Assembly (NCBI RefSeq): GCF_932526225.1
Contig: NC_064039.1
Span: forward strand, 14,774,139 to 14,838,138
Direction of reading: 5' to 3'
DNA: 64,000 nucleotides
DNA from: Nematostella vectensis
Taxonomy: Eukaryota; Cnidaria; Anthozoa; Actiniaria; Edwardsiidae
Within the stretch, counting starts at the first letter, position 1; each line of letters starts with the position of its first letter. The notes beneath the pieces were generated by a model that was given only the letters and a program-made list of their open reading frames with translations, was not told where the DNA came from and did not search any database. The translations under genes and the position numbers were made by a program. Shown here piece by piece: positions 37,081 through 47,329 of this stretch.

Positions 37081-37783
37081 TTAATATCGTAGTTTGATGC
37101 CCAACAGCAAAACAGTCTATGAACGCGCAATGGCCCGAGATTTGAGCAGCTCCTAATGGAACAGACTCCGTCTAAATGAAGTCTAGGCGCGCGAGGATGC
37201 CTTAGCTTTTTCTCGCGCGCGCAACTTTTTCCAGCCATGGTAACGCGTCTGACCGTTGTTTCGTCACAGGCAAAAGTGGCGTGTACAAACAGATTTTCAC
37301 ACTTCTTGCTGAAACTTCGGTGAGGCAAGACGTACATACTTTGCAACTGCAAAAAGAAACGAAAAATAAGCTAGAACAATGCCCGAAAGTCATAAAAATA
37401 CGTGAGTATCAGGCAGACTCTTCTATAGATTATTATTTTTCTTTTTTTAAAGTGAAATAAAGTGATAAAACACGATTAAACGATGGACTGAAAACTCCAT
37501 CTTGCAGATGATATATTTATATCGAATGATTTGCCCTTTAGTTGCAAGCGGACTCGAAGAGAAAGTGGCGAATCTCTTCGTCCGCCAAATAAGAAGGTCA
37601 AACAGACATCTGGCACGTCCGCAAACTGCCCGCCAAACGAGACGAGGGTAAAGACATGCAAATAAAGAGATGATCATAAATAAATGGACCTTTGATTATC
37701 GGAGCAGGATTTATTCAAAATATCACAAAAAATTGTTCCCCGTCATTTTCTGGAGATTTTTATTTATTGTATGCTAACACTAG

Positions 37784-40020
37784 GTCCCATCCCCTGCGTT
37801 GGAAGTGACCACGGCGGCTTCGATTCCACGGCAAAGAAAGCGAAGGGCGTGCCGTGAGTAAATCAATCATTTTTACTCTTTTTGAATTATAAATACACGG
37901 CATTTATAATATTAATAATGATAAAACAAGAATGATGATGATAATGTTGATACCCAGTAATATCAGGTTTCCTGTCAAAACATTGGTCAATAAATGATGG
38001 TGGTTGTGGTGGTGGTGGTTATGATAATAATGATATCAGTACTTTATTTATAAAGTGTCATATCCTGATGCTCCAATGACGATTTACATCTTCTTTAACT
38101 AAAAAAGGTTGATATAGAGAAAAAAAGAAAGATGATGATAATTTACAATTTAATTGAAAATAATAAAAGGCAAGTTATAAATATATCTACAAGCTAACAT
38201 AGATAAATATATGTGTTGCGTGATAAAAATATTCTTAAAAAGTTTAAAATTAATCATAACACTGTTTAAGTAGGTGATTTTTATGATTTTTTTTAAGAAA
38301 TACAAAATGAATGTTTTTTTTTTAAATATTGCCCTTTAGCAATCGATGTTGCCATCACGGATGAAGTGCTTCGCCGGGAGTATTGTCTCGGTGCTGAGCT
38401 AGGACAGGGTGGTTACGGGAAGGTGGTCAGTGCCGACAAGATTGTACGATGGAGACGGTTCAAGCGACCAAAGACAGTTCCCGTAAGCTTGGGGAATAAT
38501 TAGTATGCTTTGCTGTGATTGGAATTTATTGTTAAATCTTTTTTTTACTGTAAAACTGAATTCAAGTGCTTTTGTCATAGGTCGCCATCAAATATATGCC
38601 AGACGACGCTTATACGTCGCCATGTCCAGAGTATGTCTTAACATCATATACCTTACCTTACTTGTAAAGCATCAATATGTTTTTGTGGCCATGTTGTCAC
38701 TTATGCCGTTTTTGTTGTAACAGTTCAAGGATCGCATCATTCCAACTGAGGTCCGCTATCTGCACAAATGCCATCACGTGAACATCATAGAGCTCCTTGC
38801 ACACTACACCATGCTTGACGACGAACAGACCTCACGTCACGTGATAGTGATGGAACGGCCTGCGCACTGCCTCGATCTGTTCAGCTTCCTCGAGATTCAG
38901 CCACAAGGACGCGTGAAGGAGAAGGTCGCCAGGAAGATCTTCCGTGACGTGATGAGAGGGGTTGACTACTTGGACAAGAGGGGAATCCTGCACAATGACA
39001 TCAAGCCAGAGAACATCCTGCTGGAGGTTGAGCCCGCGGACAAATCCTCTAAAAGGCCACGGTGTAGCGAGAGGAAGTCAGCAGCTTTTCCCGCCATTGC
39101 TGGCCCATCAGTAGAACACGCGTCCGCCAGTGGAGCATCCAGTACCGAGCGTGCTGTTGCAAATATCCCTAAAGTCATTCGCGCCAAACTCATTGACTTT
39201 GGGTTCGCTACCGGTCGCAACGCAGACCCGAAAGTGTCCAAGTTTAGAGGTTAGCTCACATTTGGTATATTTCTAGAGTAGTGACGTGTGCTACAATTTA
39301 TTGAAAACATACTGGTACTCAAGCAGCCCCTATCGCTCTAAAGGTTGATTGCGAATCACGTGTTTCATCTTAGCACAGCTGACCCTAGTTGCTCCCACAT
39401 CCCCAAAGGGTCGCAAAGCGATCCAAAGCGAGGACGCGCGGCGCCTTGAGTGTGCTCCGGTTTATTGTAGTCCGGTGAAAACCTATAGTGCCTTGGTACT
39501 CAAAGGCAATCTGTCTTGACAGGTACAATGCAATACTGTCCGCCCGAGTACGACTCACTCCGCACGTACTACCGCCGCGAGGCGAATGTCTGGGCTCTGG
39601 GCTGCACTCTATACGAAATGCTAACGGGCCGCGTTGCGTACAAAGGGCCCAGCCAAGCAGCTAACCAGCCCCTTCAAATCCCCAAGTTCCTTTCGATGGG
39701 TAATTCCTATACTTGAGAAACTTGGGACATGGGGTAGCTAGTGATTTAAAAGAAAGCGTTAGATAAACGTATGTCTTTGCGCAGACTTCGTATTGTCAGA
39801 TTACGCTTTTTTTTTCTTATTTTGTGAGTAGTTTGCAGCGTTGATATCCTTTTTTTTTCTCACTTGTATCCCCGAGATTCGCTGATAAAATACTGATACA
39901 TAATTTTGTTTTATTTTTCAAGACGCGTGTGAGCTTCTCCAAAAGCTGCTCGAGAAAGAGGCGTTCTGGCGGACGAGCCTGGAGAGCATCTCGCAGGATC
40001 CGTGGCTCACAAGGGGCTAG
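37784..40020 (+). CDS. PIM-like serine/threonine protein kinase, six exons seen
   Basis: Exons 37784-37853, 38340-38482, 38581-38634, 38724-39249, 39523-39699 and 39923-40020 join in phase to 355 residues ending in TAG; a first coding exon is probably still missing. The exon 3 donor is ambiguous: the strong GTATGT at 38631 would break the frame, whereas a weak GT at 38635 keeps it. Kinase landmarks are GQGGYGKV (glycine loop), VAIK (ATP lysine), the PIM-type MERPAHCLDLFSFL hinge segment, LHNDIKPENIL (catalytic loop, HND where HRD is usual), LIDFGFAT (DFG), YCPPEY (P+1) and ANVWALGCTLYEMLTG, then a short helical C-lobe. About 45 extra residues, Ser/Ala-rich, separate the catalytic loop from DFG. 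Substrates are unknown. Confidence 0.85.
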
Positions 40021-40054
40021 ACAGGGGGGCTTGTATCTAGTGCCGTAGAATTCA

Positions 40055-40216
40055 ATAAACAGATCTAGCTGAAGCAAGGCTGAAGTTTAGGAAATGTGGG
40101 ACTCTTCTATAAACAGATCTAGCTGAAGTAAGGCTGAAGTTTAGGAAATGTGGGACTCTTCTATAAACAGATCTAGCTGAAGTAAGGCTGAAGTTTAGGA
40201 AATGTGGGACTCTTCT
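40055..40216 (+). repeat. Three 54 bp tandem repeats in the kinase 3' UTR
   Basis: Copies at 40055-40108, 40109-40162 and 40163-40216 start ATAAACAGATCTAGCTGAAG and differ by one base. They begin 35 bp after the kinase stop; the first overlaps AATAAA at 40054-40059, a candidate polyadenylation signal. Confidence 0.9.
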
Positions 40217-40708
40217 AAAGGGTCTAGATATTCTAATGTAATAACATCCTAGAAAAGCCAGAGTAAGTAGGGGAAGAGTCTTCCTCTATCAACTCTGACA
40301 AAAGGGAAAGTTTTCATAAATCGGTAAAATCCAATGTACTTATAATTTTCTTGTGTTATTTCTGAATTGTTTCTTTTGTTTTCTTTTATTATTATTTATG
40401 TGTTTCATGTTTATGTTTTACAAATTTATGAAAACCCCTCATATGATACCACATCGGTCTAGGAAGTTATATTTGTAAATATAATTAAGTAAAATAATCG
40501 AAACAATGTTTTTTTTGCGCATGCGCGGATATTGAGCAGTGATTCGCAGTGGTAAAGCTATCAGCTGAATCGGGAACAAGGGACGCAGAAATTATGAGTT
40601 GCTTTCTTTTCAAGTTCACTACTCAGCTACGCGGATGAACCAGTGGCTAGTTTTACAACACAGCACGGAATAAACCAGTTGCATTACTACCTCTATAGCC
40701 AAGTTTCA

Positions 40709-40804
40709 TTCTATCTAAGTCTTCTATCTATCTTAGTCTTCTATCTATCTAAGTCTTCTATCTATCTAAGTCTTCTATCTATCTAAGTCTTCTATCTATC
40801 TAAG
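40709..40804 (+). repeat. 17 bp tandem repeat
   Basis: Five to six copies of TCTTCTATCTATCTAAG. Confidence 0.9.
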
Positions 40805-40935
40805 GTCAGTGCATTTTATTGTTGAGATAAAAATCACATATAAAAGCATACACAAAGTTGTTTATCCTATTGGAAGATACTTCAATGCCTCCTTAAAGTA
40901 CCCTTGTCAATCACACCTTTGTTATTGCGTTCATT

Positions 40936-41272
40936 CCATATTGGGGGGGGGGGGGGGGGTGAATAGGGGTATGTAAATTCGCCGATACGCAACATTTTCG
41001 GGGCAAATCCGTGGATCCGCAGATAGTTTAGATCCGCATGGTTTGACAGATAAACAATAGCATCGATTGAAATTCATTTAAAATCCGAAATTCGACCTTC
41101 AAAGCAGTCAAAATTCGAAATCCGTGCCCAAATTGTCAACAGATCCGTGATCCACCGTATTTCCAAAATCCGTCAATCCGCTGAAATAATCATCAAAATC
41201 CGTAATCCGTGAGCATTTCGAGGCTGAATCCGCCGATCCGCGAACCTATTCACCCCCCCCCCCCCCATATTG
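40936..41272. mobile_element. ~320 bp MITE with G-run termini
   Basis: The ends are a G homopolymer followed by GTGAATAGG (40943-40968) and the inverse (41245-41266). The flanks carry the direct repeat CCATATTGG at both sides, a likely 8-9 bp target duplication as made by hAT-type elements. The interior repeats ATCCG/CGGAT words. No ORF. Confidence 0.6.
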
Positions 41273-42743
41273 GAAGTCACATAATATACTTAGATCTACC
41301 CTGGGTAACAGAAGCTCGAGCTTCACTCCGACAACACGAGCCGAGAAGCGGCGACGAGTTTTGCTCGGATGACAAAATGGCGGCGGACAGAGGCTGTTAA
41401 ATGCGGTAGGTGCGCGCGCATCCTGCGTACATACACGACTGCCATGAGGAACAAGCTCATTATCGAGAAGTCCAGGGGCACGCAGCGCGCTTTGTTACGT
41501 CGGATAACTAGACTCATTTGAATCCGGTACAATGACGCGTCACCTTTTAGAACTGGGTTTGCAGCGACTTGAAGATGGCAAACGTGCCAGCTCACAAGTC
41601 CTTCTAATCACTGGCCTCAACAACATTTCAAGAAAATTTAGCCAAAAATTGTCGTTTTTGCCAAACGCGGTCACCTCCATATAAGGAAACTATTATATTC
41701 CTGATTTGGAAAAAAACTGCATGATTCTTAGTTTTTTTTTTTCAAGGTTACCGTACCGCAGGTGCTTCGTAAACATTATGACTTGTAATCAGAAGAGAAA
41801 AACAGTGACTTTGACCATCTTTGGTCAATGGAGAAAGTATCTGAAAAGAAACTAAGAGTCCTCGGTACCAGTCCCTCAAAACGACAACGTTTTCTTCATA
41901 TGGAATCACAATCTGGTTATTAGCTGTGGGGAGGGGATGTGCAGTAGTCAATATATATAGAAAAAAGTATTTTTTTAAAAAAAGACTACTTTTTGGTGGT
42001 AAAGTGAGATGGCCACAACCCCCTATGCCTGTACATACCCAGTAAGCTATTTAGTACTACGTGGTGGCCATGAAAATAGCTATTGAAATGATTACTGTAC
42101 ATGTGTTAAAAACACAGTCAAAACACAGTTTACCAAAAGCTAAAAGCGATCCAAATGAATGCATTTCAATGGTAATTATGGCGGAAATGTGCAGCTTACT
42201 TGTCCAAGCGCAAAACTCGAAATCATTGTCTCCAAATATTAATACTTACGTTTTTTTTATAAAGGGAAATATCAATTCTTACTTTTAGATAGTAGTATTC
42301 TTTCTGTGGACGATTTGATCGGCAGTATGTTCCTCATTCTTCAAGACGTCTAGATCGAGATGTTCAGATTGTTATAGTCGATTTAGAGCAAGATCGGCCC
42401 AACGGAATATCGTTATATTTCACTTTGACTTCAAACTCGGTTTAGTAATTACAGCATATTTTAAAGGAGTCTCACATATATTTTTGCACTGTCACTTTTT
42501 TCCAAACTTCGCCCTTCGATTAATCCCAATTATTCCGCAATCGGTTTGGATTTTACCTGGCATTGCAAAAAACACCGAATCTAGGATGTTTCTTTCATAA
42601 GAATTTGAAAGAATAAATGAAATCGCGTAAATAATGATTGTATGGAAGCGGTTTGAAAATGCGTGTTTTTTTAGGAAAGCAGTCCTTTTGAACTGACGCG
42701 GGCCACCTTAAGGAAAATAAAAACTTGTCGAAGGACAAAAGAG
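41273..42743. other. Gene-free stretch before the virus-like element
   Basis: Only short ORFs without family features. Ends at the AAAGAG repeat (42738-42743) that flanks the element. Confidence 0.45.
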
Positions 42744-42796
42744 GGGGGGGGGACTTTGGATTTTCATAGACACCGAAACGCGTTTCGCGTAGATTA
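42744..42796 (+). repeat. Left terminal inverted repeat
   Basis: G-run, ACTTTGGATTTTCATAGACA, then CCGAAACGCGTTTCGCGTAG. It matches the right end with one substitution plus a different G-run length (10 versus 6). It contains the palindrome GAAACGCGTTTC. Confidence 0.9.
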
Positions 42797-42917
42797 CGCT
42801 TGCCGGAACGGCAGGCGTCATGTGCGTTTGCGGGCAAACACTGGGAAGCGAGGGGTATATGGCACCACTGCTAACGGCGCTGTTTGCCATGTCTGTTACG
42901 TCGGAGCTAGGTTAGCT

Positions 42918-43345
42918 CTAATACAAGGCGAACAGGCTTGCCTTTAAAGTCCACCCGTCTACCGCAGTCATCCCTGATCCATATTTGGACACTCGAGACA
43001 AACTCAGAGGAAGATGCTGCGACACAAACGGGGGTGTCGGGTCCATAGACGACTTTCTCGTGCGGCCTCCGCGGGTTTCTAGGAAAGCGAGAACGTTTGA
43101 AGGCTTGCCTAAGGAGAGGAGTTGCGTGCGATCTACGATATCGCAGCAGATGTAGAGGGCCTCTATTTTCGGCAAAGCCACCTTAAGTGGGAGTCCCCCT
43201 AAGGGCAGTGCCGGAGCGCCAGGAAGCGTGGGCGCCTTATCGGCCGCTAGCAGTGCCGGAGCGCCAGGAAGCGTGGGCGCCTTATCGGCCGCTCGAAGTA
43301 GAGCGTCTGTTCGCCTTTGGTGAGCACAGTATGTAACACTACCAT
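42918..43345 (-). pseudogene. Candidate minor structural protein, frameshifted
   Basis: The C-terminal ~90 residues (from GGLPLKVALPKIEALYICCD to the stop at 42918) look protein-like, with CCDIVDRTQ and GKPSNVLAFLETRG. A protein-like N-terminus starting at the ATG of 43345 (MVVLHTVLTKGEQTLYF) is in a different frame. The middle is a tandemly duplicated 45 bp segment (43205-43249, 43250-43294), so the gene has lost its centre. The start is divergent from the plus-strand gene at 43388 with only 42 bp between them. The pattern recalls small structural proteins of Polinton-like elements, but this is a weak resemblance. Confidence 0.4.
43205..43294. repeat. 45 bp tandem duplication
   Basis: Two identical or near-identical copies starting GCAGTGCCGGAGCGCCAGG, inside the broken minus-strand gene. 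They encode Ala/Pro-rich repeats in the open minus frame. Confidence 0.9.
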
Positions 43346-43387
43346 TGTGTTGAACACAGCACGCCTTCGTGTTTAATAGGACTGAGC

Positions 43388-44558
43388 ATGGATTGGGAAG
43401 GCTGGCGGATGCTGAACGAAGAGGCAAAAGGGGTGGAAGAGACGAAGAAGGTGGCAACTGCGGCGGGAGCCTCTATAGCCGATCATATCAAACACGCTAT
43501 AGCCGAACAAGTCAAACGCGCAAAACCCGGTTTCCCTAGGTCTCTGACCCTCAGGCAAAAGCTGCTCTACGCCGTGCCCGCGACCCCCGTGGAGAGCACG
43601 GCCTCAGACATCACCCCACTACTCACGCAGCTAGAGATACACGTGGCTGAGGACAAATCATTCACGACTAGGGTCCGAGACATATTCAAAGAGACAGTAG
43701 TCACGCACAAGTCCGCCAAGGAGTCTCGCCGGTGGCTATCGGAGCCTTCCTATGGGTACTGGCCACAGCAACTCAACTTTGCGGTCTGGTGCGCAACCGC
43801 CGGATGCGGGGTGTCCCTAACCGACCCAGCTTTCGCCACGCTACCCTTTGTCATCAGGGGATTTCTAAGGTTTCACGTCTACTTTACCACGCGGAGGGTA
43901 CTCTACGAGCTCGGCGCCCCCCTGCCTGGCGACAGCCCGTTCACGCAAAAAGGTAACCCCTACAAGAAAGCCGCTTTCCAGCGTCTATGTATAGAGTTCG
44001 GTTTGCCGCGTAAGCCGGACTTCCGATGGAAAGGCGGGCGGAACCACGGGCTAGGCGATGTGTTTGTGTTCTACCCGGGGGAAGGGGTATCGCAAAGTGC
44101 ACGTGATCCGTGGCTACGACACGGCGGCGGACGAGTACACGAGCCACCTCAATCTGTTTAGCGGCGAAGGTGGGACGTACAATAGTGGGAAGCAGGTGGG
44201 TTTCATACGCAACGACGACCACGGGGGCGTGCAATATAGCTGGTTTGCGTCTCCCAAAGGCGAGGGGCTAACAAAAGCAGGGCTAGGAAGACTCGATCGC
44301 TCGGTCGAGGCGTTCGTCTACGCAGTGCTTGGCGCGCAGGTGAACGTCCGTTCCTCCATCGCGGGGGCCGGTGGGCCGGCCGTGGAGGCGCAGGCGGAGT
44401 TCACGAAGCTGCTTGAAGACGCGATCATCGAAAACGACATCATCGCTCAAAGCGTGCAAAGGCACCAGTTAGCCGTGCAGAAGGCCAAGGTGAGACTGAG
44501 TCTTGCGGTCGCACCAGAGGTGTGGCTGATGCCGGGCGATCTGGTGATAAACACGTAA
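43388..44558 (+). pseudogene. Large conserved element protein (~390 aa), candidate virion protein, frameshifted
   Basis: ORF 43388-44161 and ORF 44058-44558 continue each other: the first loses its protein-like character, and the second gains it, near a G-run at about 44078-44092. One indel therefore splits a single gene. The N-terminus (MDWEGWRML) is helical and charged. The middle holds WPQQLNFAVWCATAGCGVS and RGFLRFHVYFTTRRVLYELG. The C-part holds EAFVYAVLGAQVNVRSSI and SVQRHQLAVQKAKVRL, ending WLMPGDLVINT. No enzyme motif or membrane segment is seen. I do not recognise a named family. Its size, position at the head of the plus-strand block and lack of catalytic motifs make a capsid or other major structural role the leading guess. 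Confidence 0.6.
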
Positions 44559-44603
44559 AGCGTTGTGGGCTACAACAACAAACTGCAGAAAGCCACAGAC
44601 TCC

Positions 44604-44921
44604 ATGACGCTCGGCGCAAACGCGATCAACACTGAGACAAAGCCAGTCGGTGCTCATAACATGTCCGGTGGGCATCCTAGGGTGCAACACGTGACTGATC
44701 CGAGGATCGACCGCGAGGTGCGAAGCAAGACTTTCGCACCTGCGAAAGTGCACGCAGAGGGCGCGGCGCCTGCCCCCTCTCCACGTATGCATGCTGCGCA
44801 TAGCATGACTGCCGCCGGAACGGCAGGCGCAGCCGGACCGGACGAAAAGAGTGACCACACCGCCCTCAAGGCGGGGTTGTCGGCACTCGCGGTGGCCGCG
44901 GCGTATTACTTGTTCCGATGA
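44604..44921 (+). CDS. Small element protein with C-terminal membrane anchor
   Basis: The ATG at 44604 gives about 105 residues; an upstream GTG at 44565 is less likely. The protein is polar and disordered, with Ala/Gly/His-rich stretches. It ends in one hydrophobic helix (ALKAGLSALAVAAAYYLF), a tail-anchor arrangement. The reading frame includes a copy of the GCCGGAACGGC hairpin motif (44814-44824). Its 3' end overlaps the stop of the minus-strand gene at 44906 by 16 bp. Unknown family; a membrane or virion accessory role is inferred only from context. Confidence 0.5.
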   Translation: MTLGANAINTETKPVGAHNMSGGHPRVQHVTDPRIDREVRSKTFAPAKVHAEGAAPAPSPRMHAAHSMTAAGTAGAAGPDEKSDHTALKAGLSALAVAAAYYLFR

Positions 44922-45437
44922 TTGCTTTGCATTCGACGAACCAAGAACGCGGCTACGGCTAGAATGAGCAGCCACGCATTCTCGCCAAGGAATTTCACCG
45001 CTTCTCCTGCAGCCTTAAACACGAAGTTCGCGATGCTGCCAACTAGTCCAGGGAGAAGTTCGCCTAGCTTTTTCCCGATAGCCTTAAGCCCGTTACCGAC
45101 CCCTCTGGCCACGGAGGAGAGCGACATGCCAAGCGACGTCACAATGGCCGCGATCGTCGTCGCTACGGCCAACCCGATAGCGGTGACGGTAAAGCCGTAC
45201 TTTTTGAAGATGGCTTTAGATGCGCTCTCTTAGCGGCTTTTGGTTCTCGAGCTCTCGGTTTTCGCGTTCTAGTTCGTCAATCTCGGATAGCCTTTCCTCG
45301 TTGCGCTCACGGGACTCTTGGCGGCGGCTCTCTGACGTGTTAGGGTCGTCGATGGTCTCCCTGTCTGTGGCTACCACCCCTTGCAGCTCTTTGACTCGTT
45401 CTGTGTTCTCCTGGATGACCGCGTCTATCTCTGCCAC
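44906..45437 (-). pseudogene. Coiled-coil plus membrane protein, frameshifted
   Basis: ORF 45216-45437 (73 aa, MAEIDAVIQEN...) is a charged heptad-like coiled coil ending RERI. ORF 44906-45172 has no good ATG at its head (TTG), and its frame runs open upstream through SKAIFKKYGFTVTAIG to the very point where the first ORF stops. A one-base slip near 45220-45235 joins them into a ~175 aa protein: coiled coil, amphipathic K-rich segment, a Gly/Ala-rich hydrophobic region (LAVATTIAAIVTSLG), GVGNGLKAIGKKLGELLPG, and a C-terminal helix WLLILAVAAFLV followed by basic residues. This resembles a membrane-active or internal virion protein. Function is unknown. Confidence 0.55.
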
Positions 45438-45566
45438 TCAGAAGAGAGGATGAAAGAGTACATGAAGGCCCTCAAGACGAAAAAAATTCTCGAAGTTAGA
45501 GGTTTGCTTGCGTCACCCTTATACCATCGCCCTAGTTGAACGGTAAGCGCAGTAAACCACCACCCA

Positions 45567-45620
45567 CGTATACGTATACGCATCGACCACACCGCCCTCA
45601 AGGCACGTGAAACGTACACA
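45567..45620 (+). promoter_or_regulatory. Candidate element promoter: CGTATACGTATACG plus an 18 bp shared motif
   Basis: CGTATACGTATACG at 45567-45580 is followed by GCACGTGAAACGTACACA at 45603-45620, just upstream of the ATG at 45641. The same 18-mer precedes the gene at 47330, and the same palindrome precedes the gene at 47826. Confidence 0.5.
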
Positions 45621-45640
45621 TGTGTTGCACCCTAGGGTGT

Positions 45641-46253
45641 ATGATGAGCGACGAATACTTTGAGAGTCTTCTTGAGGGGGGCGCCGCCGGCCTCCCGGCC
45701 GTCGGGTCGCTGGGCTGCTCGACGCAGCCTGTCAGAACGACAACCGAGAACGGCAACCGAGCAAACTGAGATAGCAGAGGCGAGGGAGAAACTCGCGATT
45801 CTCGTAGCCTCGGGGAAGTCGAGAGAAATGGTAGGCAAGGCCCTGACTCACGACGACGTCAAACGCATGGGCGCCGAGGAGGTGAGGAAGTACGAGAAGC
45901 GATACGAGACCGCTCTAGCCAGCCGGACTACAGACGCCCTGGCAGACAGCTTTCTGAAGCTTACGACCAAGCTAGTAGGCATGACGCTGCCGATAGACAG
46001 TGTGGTCGATCTCCACAATGACCTAGTGTCCGACTACATCATCAACAACGAGCGCCGCACATTGTGCGGAAGCCTGTCTCTACGCTGCGGTCGTTTGATG
46101 GCTTTAGCCGTCGGTGCGTTACACGTAGCACGCCATGTGGACACTGCCGGGACGGCAAGCGCTGACACGCGGTGTCAACACGAGGTAGCAGTCGCGGACC
46201 CACCAGTGGTTTGCCCGCAAACGCACACTGGCGAGTCTGCCACCTCAGAGTAG
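45641..46253 (+). pseudogene. Coiled-coil element protein, frameshifted near its start
   Basis: A start at 45641/45644 (MMSDEYFESLLEGG) is open to 45769. The long protein-like frame, however, is that of the ORF 45660-46253, so an indel in the GC-rich stretch 45680-45760 separates them. The body is helical and charged (ATEQTEIAEAREKLAILVAS, then VRKYEKRYETALASRTTDAL), followed by a segment with LTTKLVGMTLPIDSVVDLHN and a moderately hydrophobic end (RRTLCGSLSLRCGRLMALAVG). A variant of the hairpin motif (TGCCGGGACGGCA, 46145-46157) interrupts the tail. No known family recognised. Confidence 0.5.
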
Positions 46254-46306
46254 ACGTTCATTTGAAAGCTTGCCACTTCTTCAGCAACCAAGTAGTTGCA
46301 TCACAA

Positions 46307-46957
46307 ATGGAGGGACCTCAAGGAAGTACTAGTGCTCAGCCTGCCGGAACGACAAACGGGTCAGCGGAACCTGACAAACAAGCTGCTGATGAGCATCATC
46401 AAAAAACTGCTCACGAACCTGCACGTACGCCTTCGGCGTTGGTGGAGAGACTCACGAGCCCTGAGCCACCTGCGACACGACCTAAACACCCTGGACGAGT
46501 CGAAGCCGGAAGGCGCTTGGCAGAGTGGAACCGACTTAACAGAGCGAAGAAGAAAGCTGTGCAACACGTTGAGTCGCCGGTCGCTAGCGAGTCGCAGGGA
46601 CGCGAGGGCTTGCGCGCGCGCGCCGAAGATGCCGCCGCCGGAACGGCAAGCGCTGGCACGCCTTCGGCACACACACCAGTCCCGGAAAGCAACTCTGCTT
46701 GGTCGGCCAGCTCGGTTATCGGAGTCGCTGGTCTTCTAGTGTCATTGATCAGCCTCTACACACGTAGGCGGGAGCTGGCTGCCGCGTTCACTCATACACC
46801 AGCTGTTAAACAGAGAGCTACCGATCCACTTGTAGTGGCCGACGACGTGACCCCGCCCGCAAATGCACAGCACATCAAGGATCTACCGCTTGCCGCTCCG
46901 GCGACAGCGCTTCGCGCTCCCGGACTATGCAAATCTCGACTGTTAACCATGGAGTAA
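46307..46957 (+). CDS. Basic single-pass membrane protein of the element
   Basis: The ATG at 46307 gives 216 residues; the ORF is open further upstream, but that part overlaps the preceding gene in another frame. The first half is polar and proline-rich. A strongly basic stretch follows (HPGRVEAGRRLAEWNRLNRA plus KKK), then a linker that includes a hairpin-motif insertion (AAAGTASAG, DNA 46637-46653), one transmembrane helix (SSVIGVAGLLVSLISLY) followed by TRRR, and a polar tail. The basic patch could bind nucleic acid and the helix anchor it to a membrane. The tail after ~46890 again contains hairpin-like GC repeats and may be frameshifted. Confidence 0.5.
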   Translation: MEGPQGSTSAQPAGTTNGSAEPDKQAADEHHQKTAHEPARTPSALVERLTSPEPPATRPKHPGRVEAGRRLAEWNRLNRAKKKAVQHVESPVASESQGREGLRARAEDAAAGTASAGTPSAHTPVPESNSAWSASSVIGVAGLLVSLISLYTRRRELAAAFTHTPAVKQRATDPLVVADDVTPPANAQHIKDLPLAAPATALRAPGLCKSRLLTME

Positions 46958-47027
46958 GAAGACATTTAAACACAAGAGCCCCACCCATATCCGCACGTCC
47001 GTGCATCATATGCGTACACGCGTACAT

Positions 47028-47252
47028 ATGTCGACGACGCAGCAAAGCAAGATTACAAAGACCATCACCGACGCCGCAGTCATAACCGGCCTCGTCGCCG
47101 GTATTGGCTGGGTTGGGCGCAAGGTCTTGCGCGAAGACTTCACCAAAGACCCCTCCGCGAACGCCATGAACTGCGCAAAAATGACTGCCGCTGTTGCGGG
47201 TGCTGTCGCTTTGAAGGGTTACCTTGAGGACCAGAAGATCCTGCCCAATTAG
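47028..47252 (+). CDS. Small two-helix membrane protein of the element
   Basis: The ATG at 47028 (MSTTQQSKITKTITDAA) gives 74 residues. Two hydrophobic segments are visible, VITGLVAGIGWVG and MTAAVAGAVALKGYL, separated by a short polar loop, with the C-terminus EDQKILPN. It looks intact. Short Gly/Ala-rich membrane proteins like this occur in many virus-like elements; the function is unknown. The gene is followed after 77 bp by the next plus-strand gene, and the gap contains the shared GCACGTGAAACGTACACA motif. Confidence 0.55.
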   Translation: MSTTQQSKITKTITDAAVITGLVAGIGWVGRKVLREDFTKDPSANAMNCAKMTAAVAGAVALKGYLEDQKILPN

Positions 47253-47304
47253 TAGTGTACTACACGTGTAGGCAACGTATTAGACTCGTGTTCACGTACA
47301 CACA

Positions 47305-47322
47305 GCACGTGAAACGTACACA
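47305..47322 (+). promoter_or_regulatory. Second copy of the 18 bp upstream motif
   Basis: GCACGTGAAACGTACACA, identical to 45603-45620, here 8 bp before the ATG at 47330. Confidence 0.55.
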
Positions 47323-47329
47323 CTACTCG

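Noticed and set aside
36681-37352. 223-codon minus ORF as a gene
   Set aside because: Part is a microsatellite translation and part a LINE RT scrap; no continuous domain.
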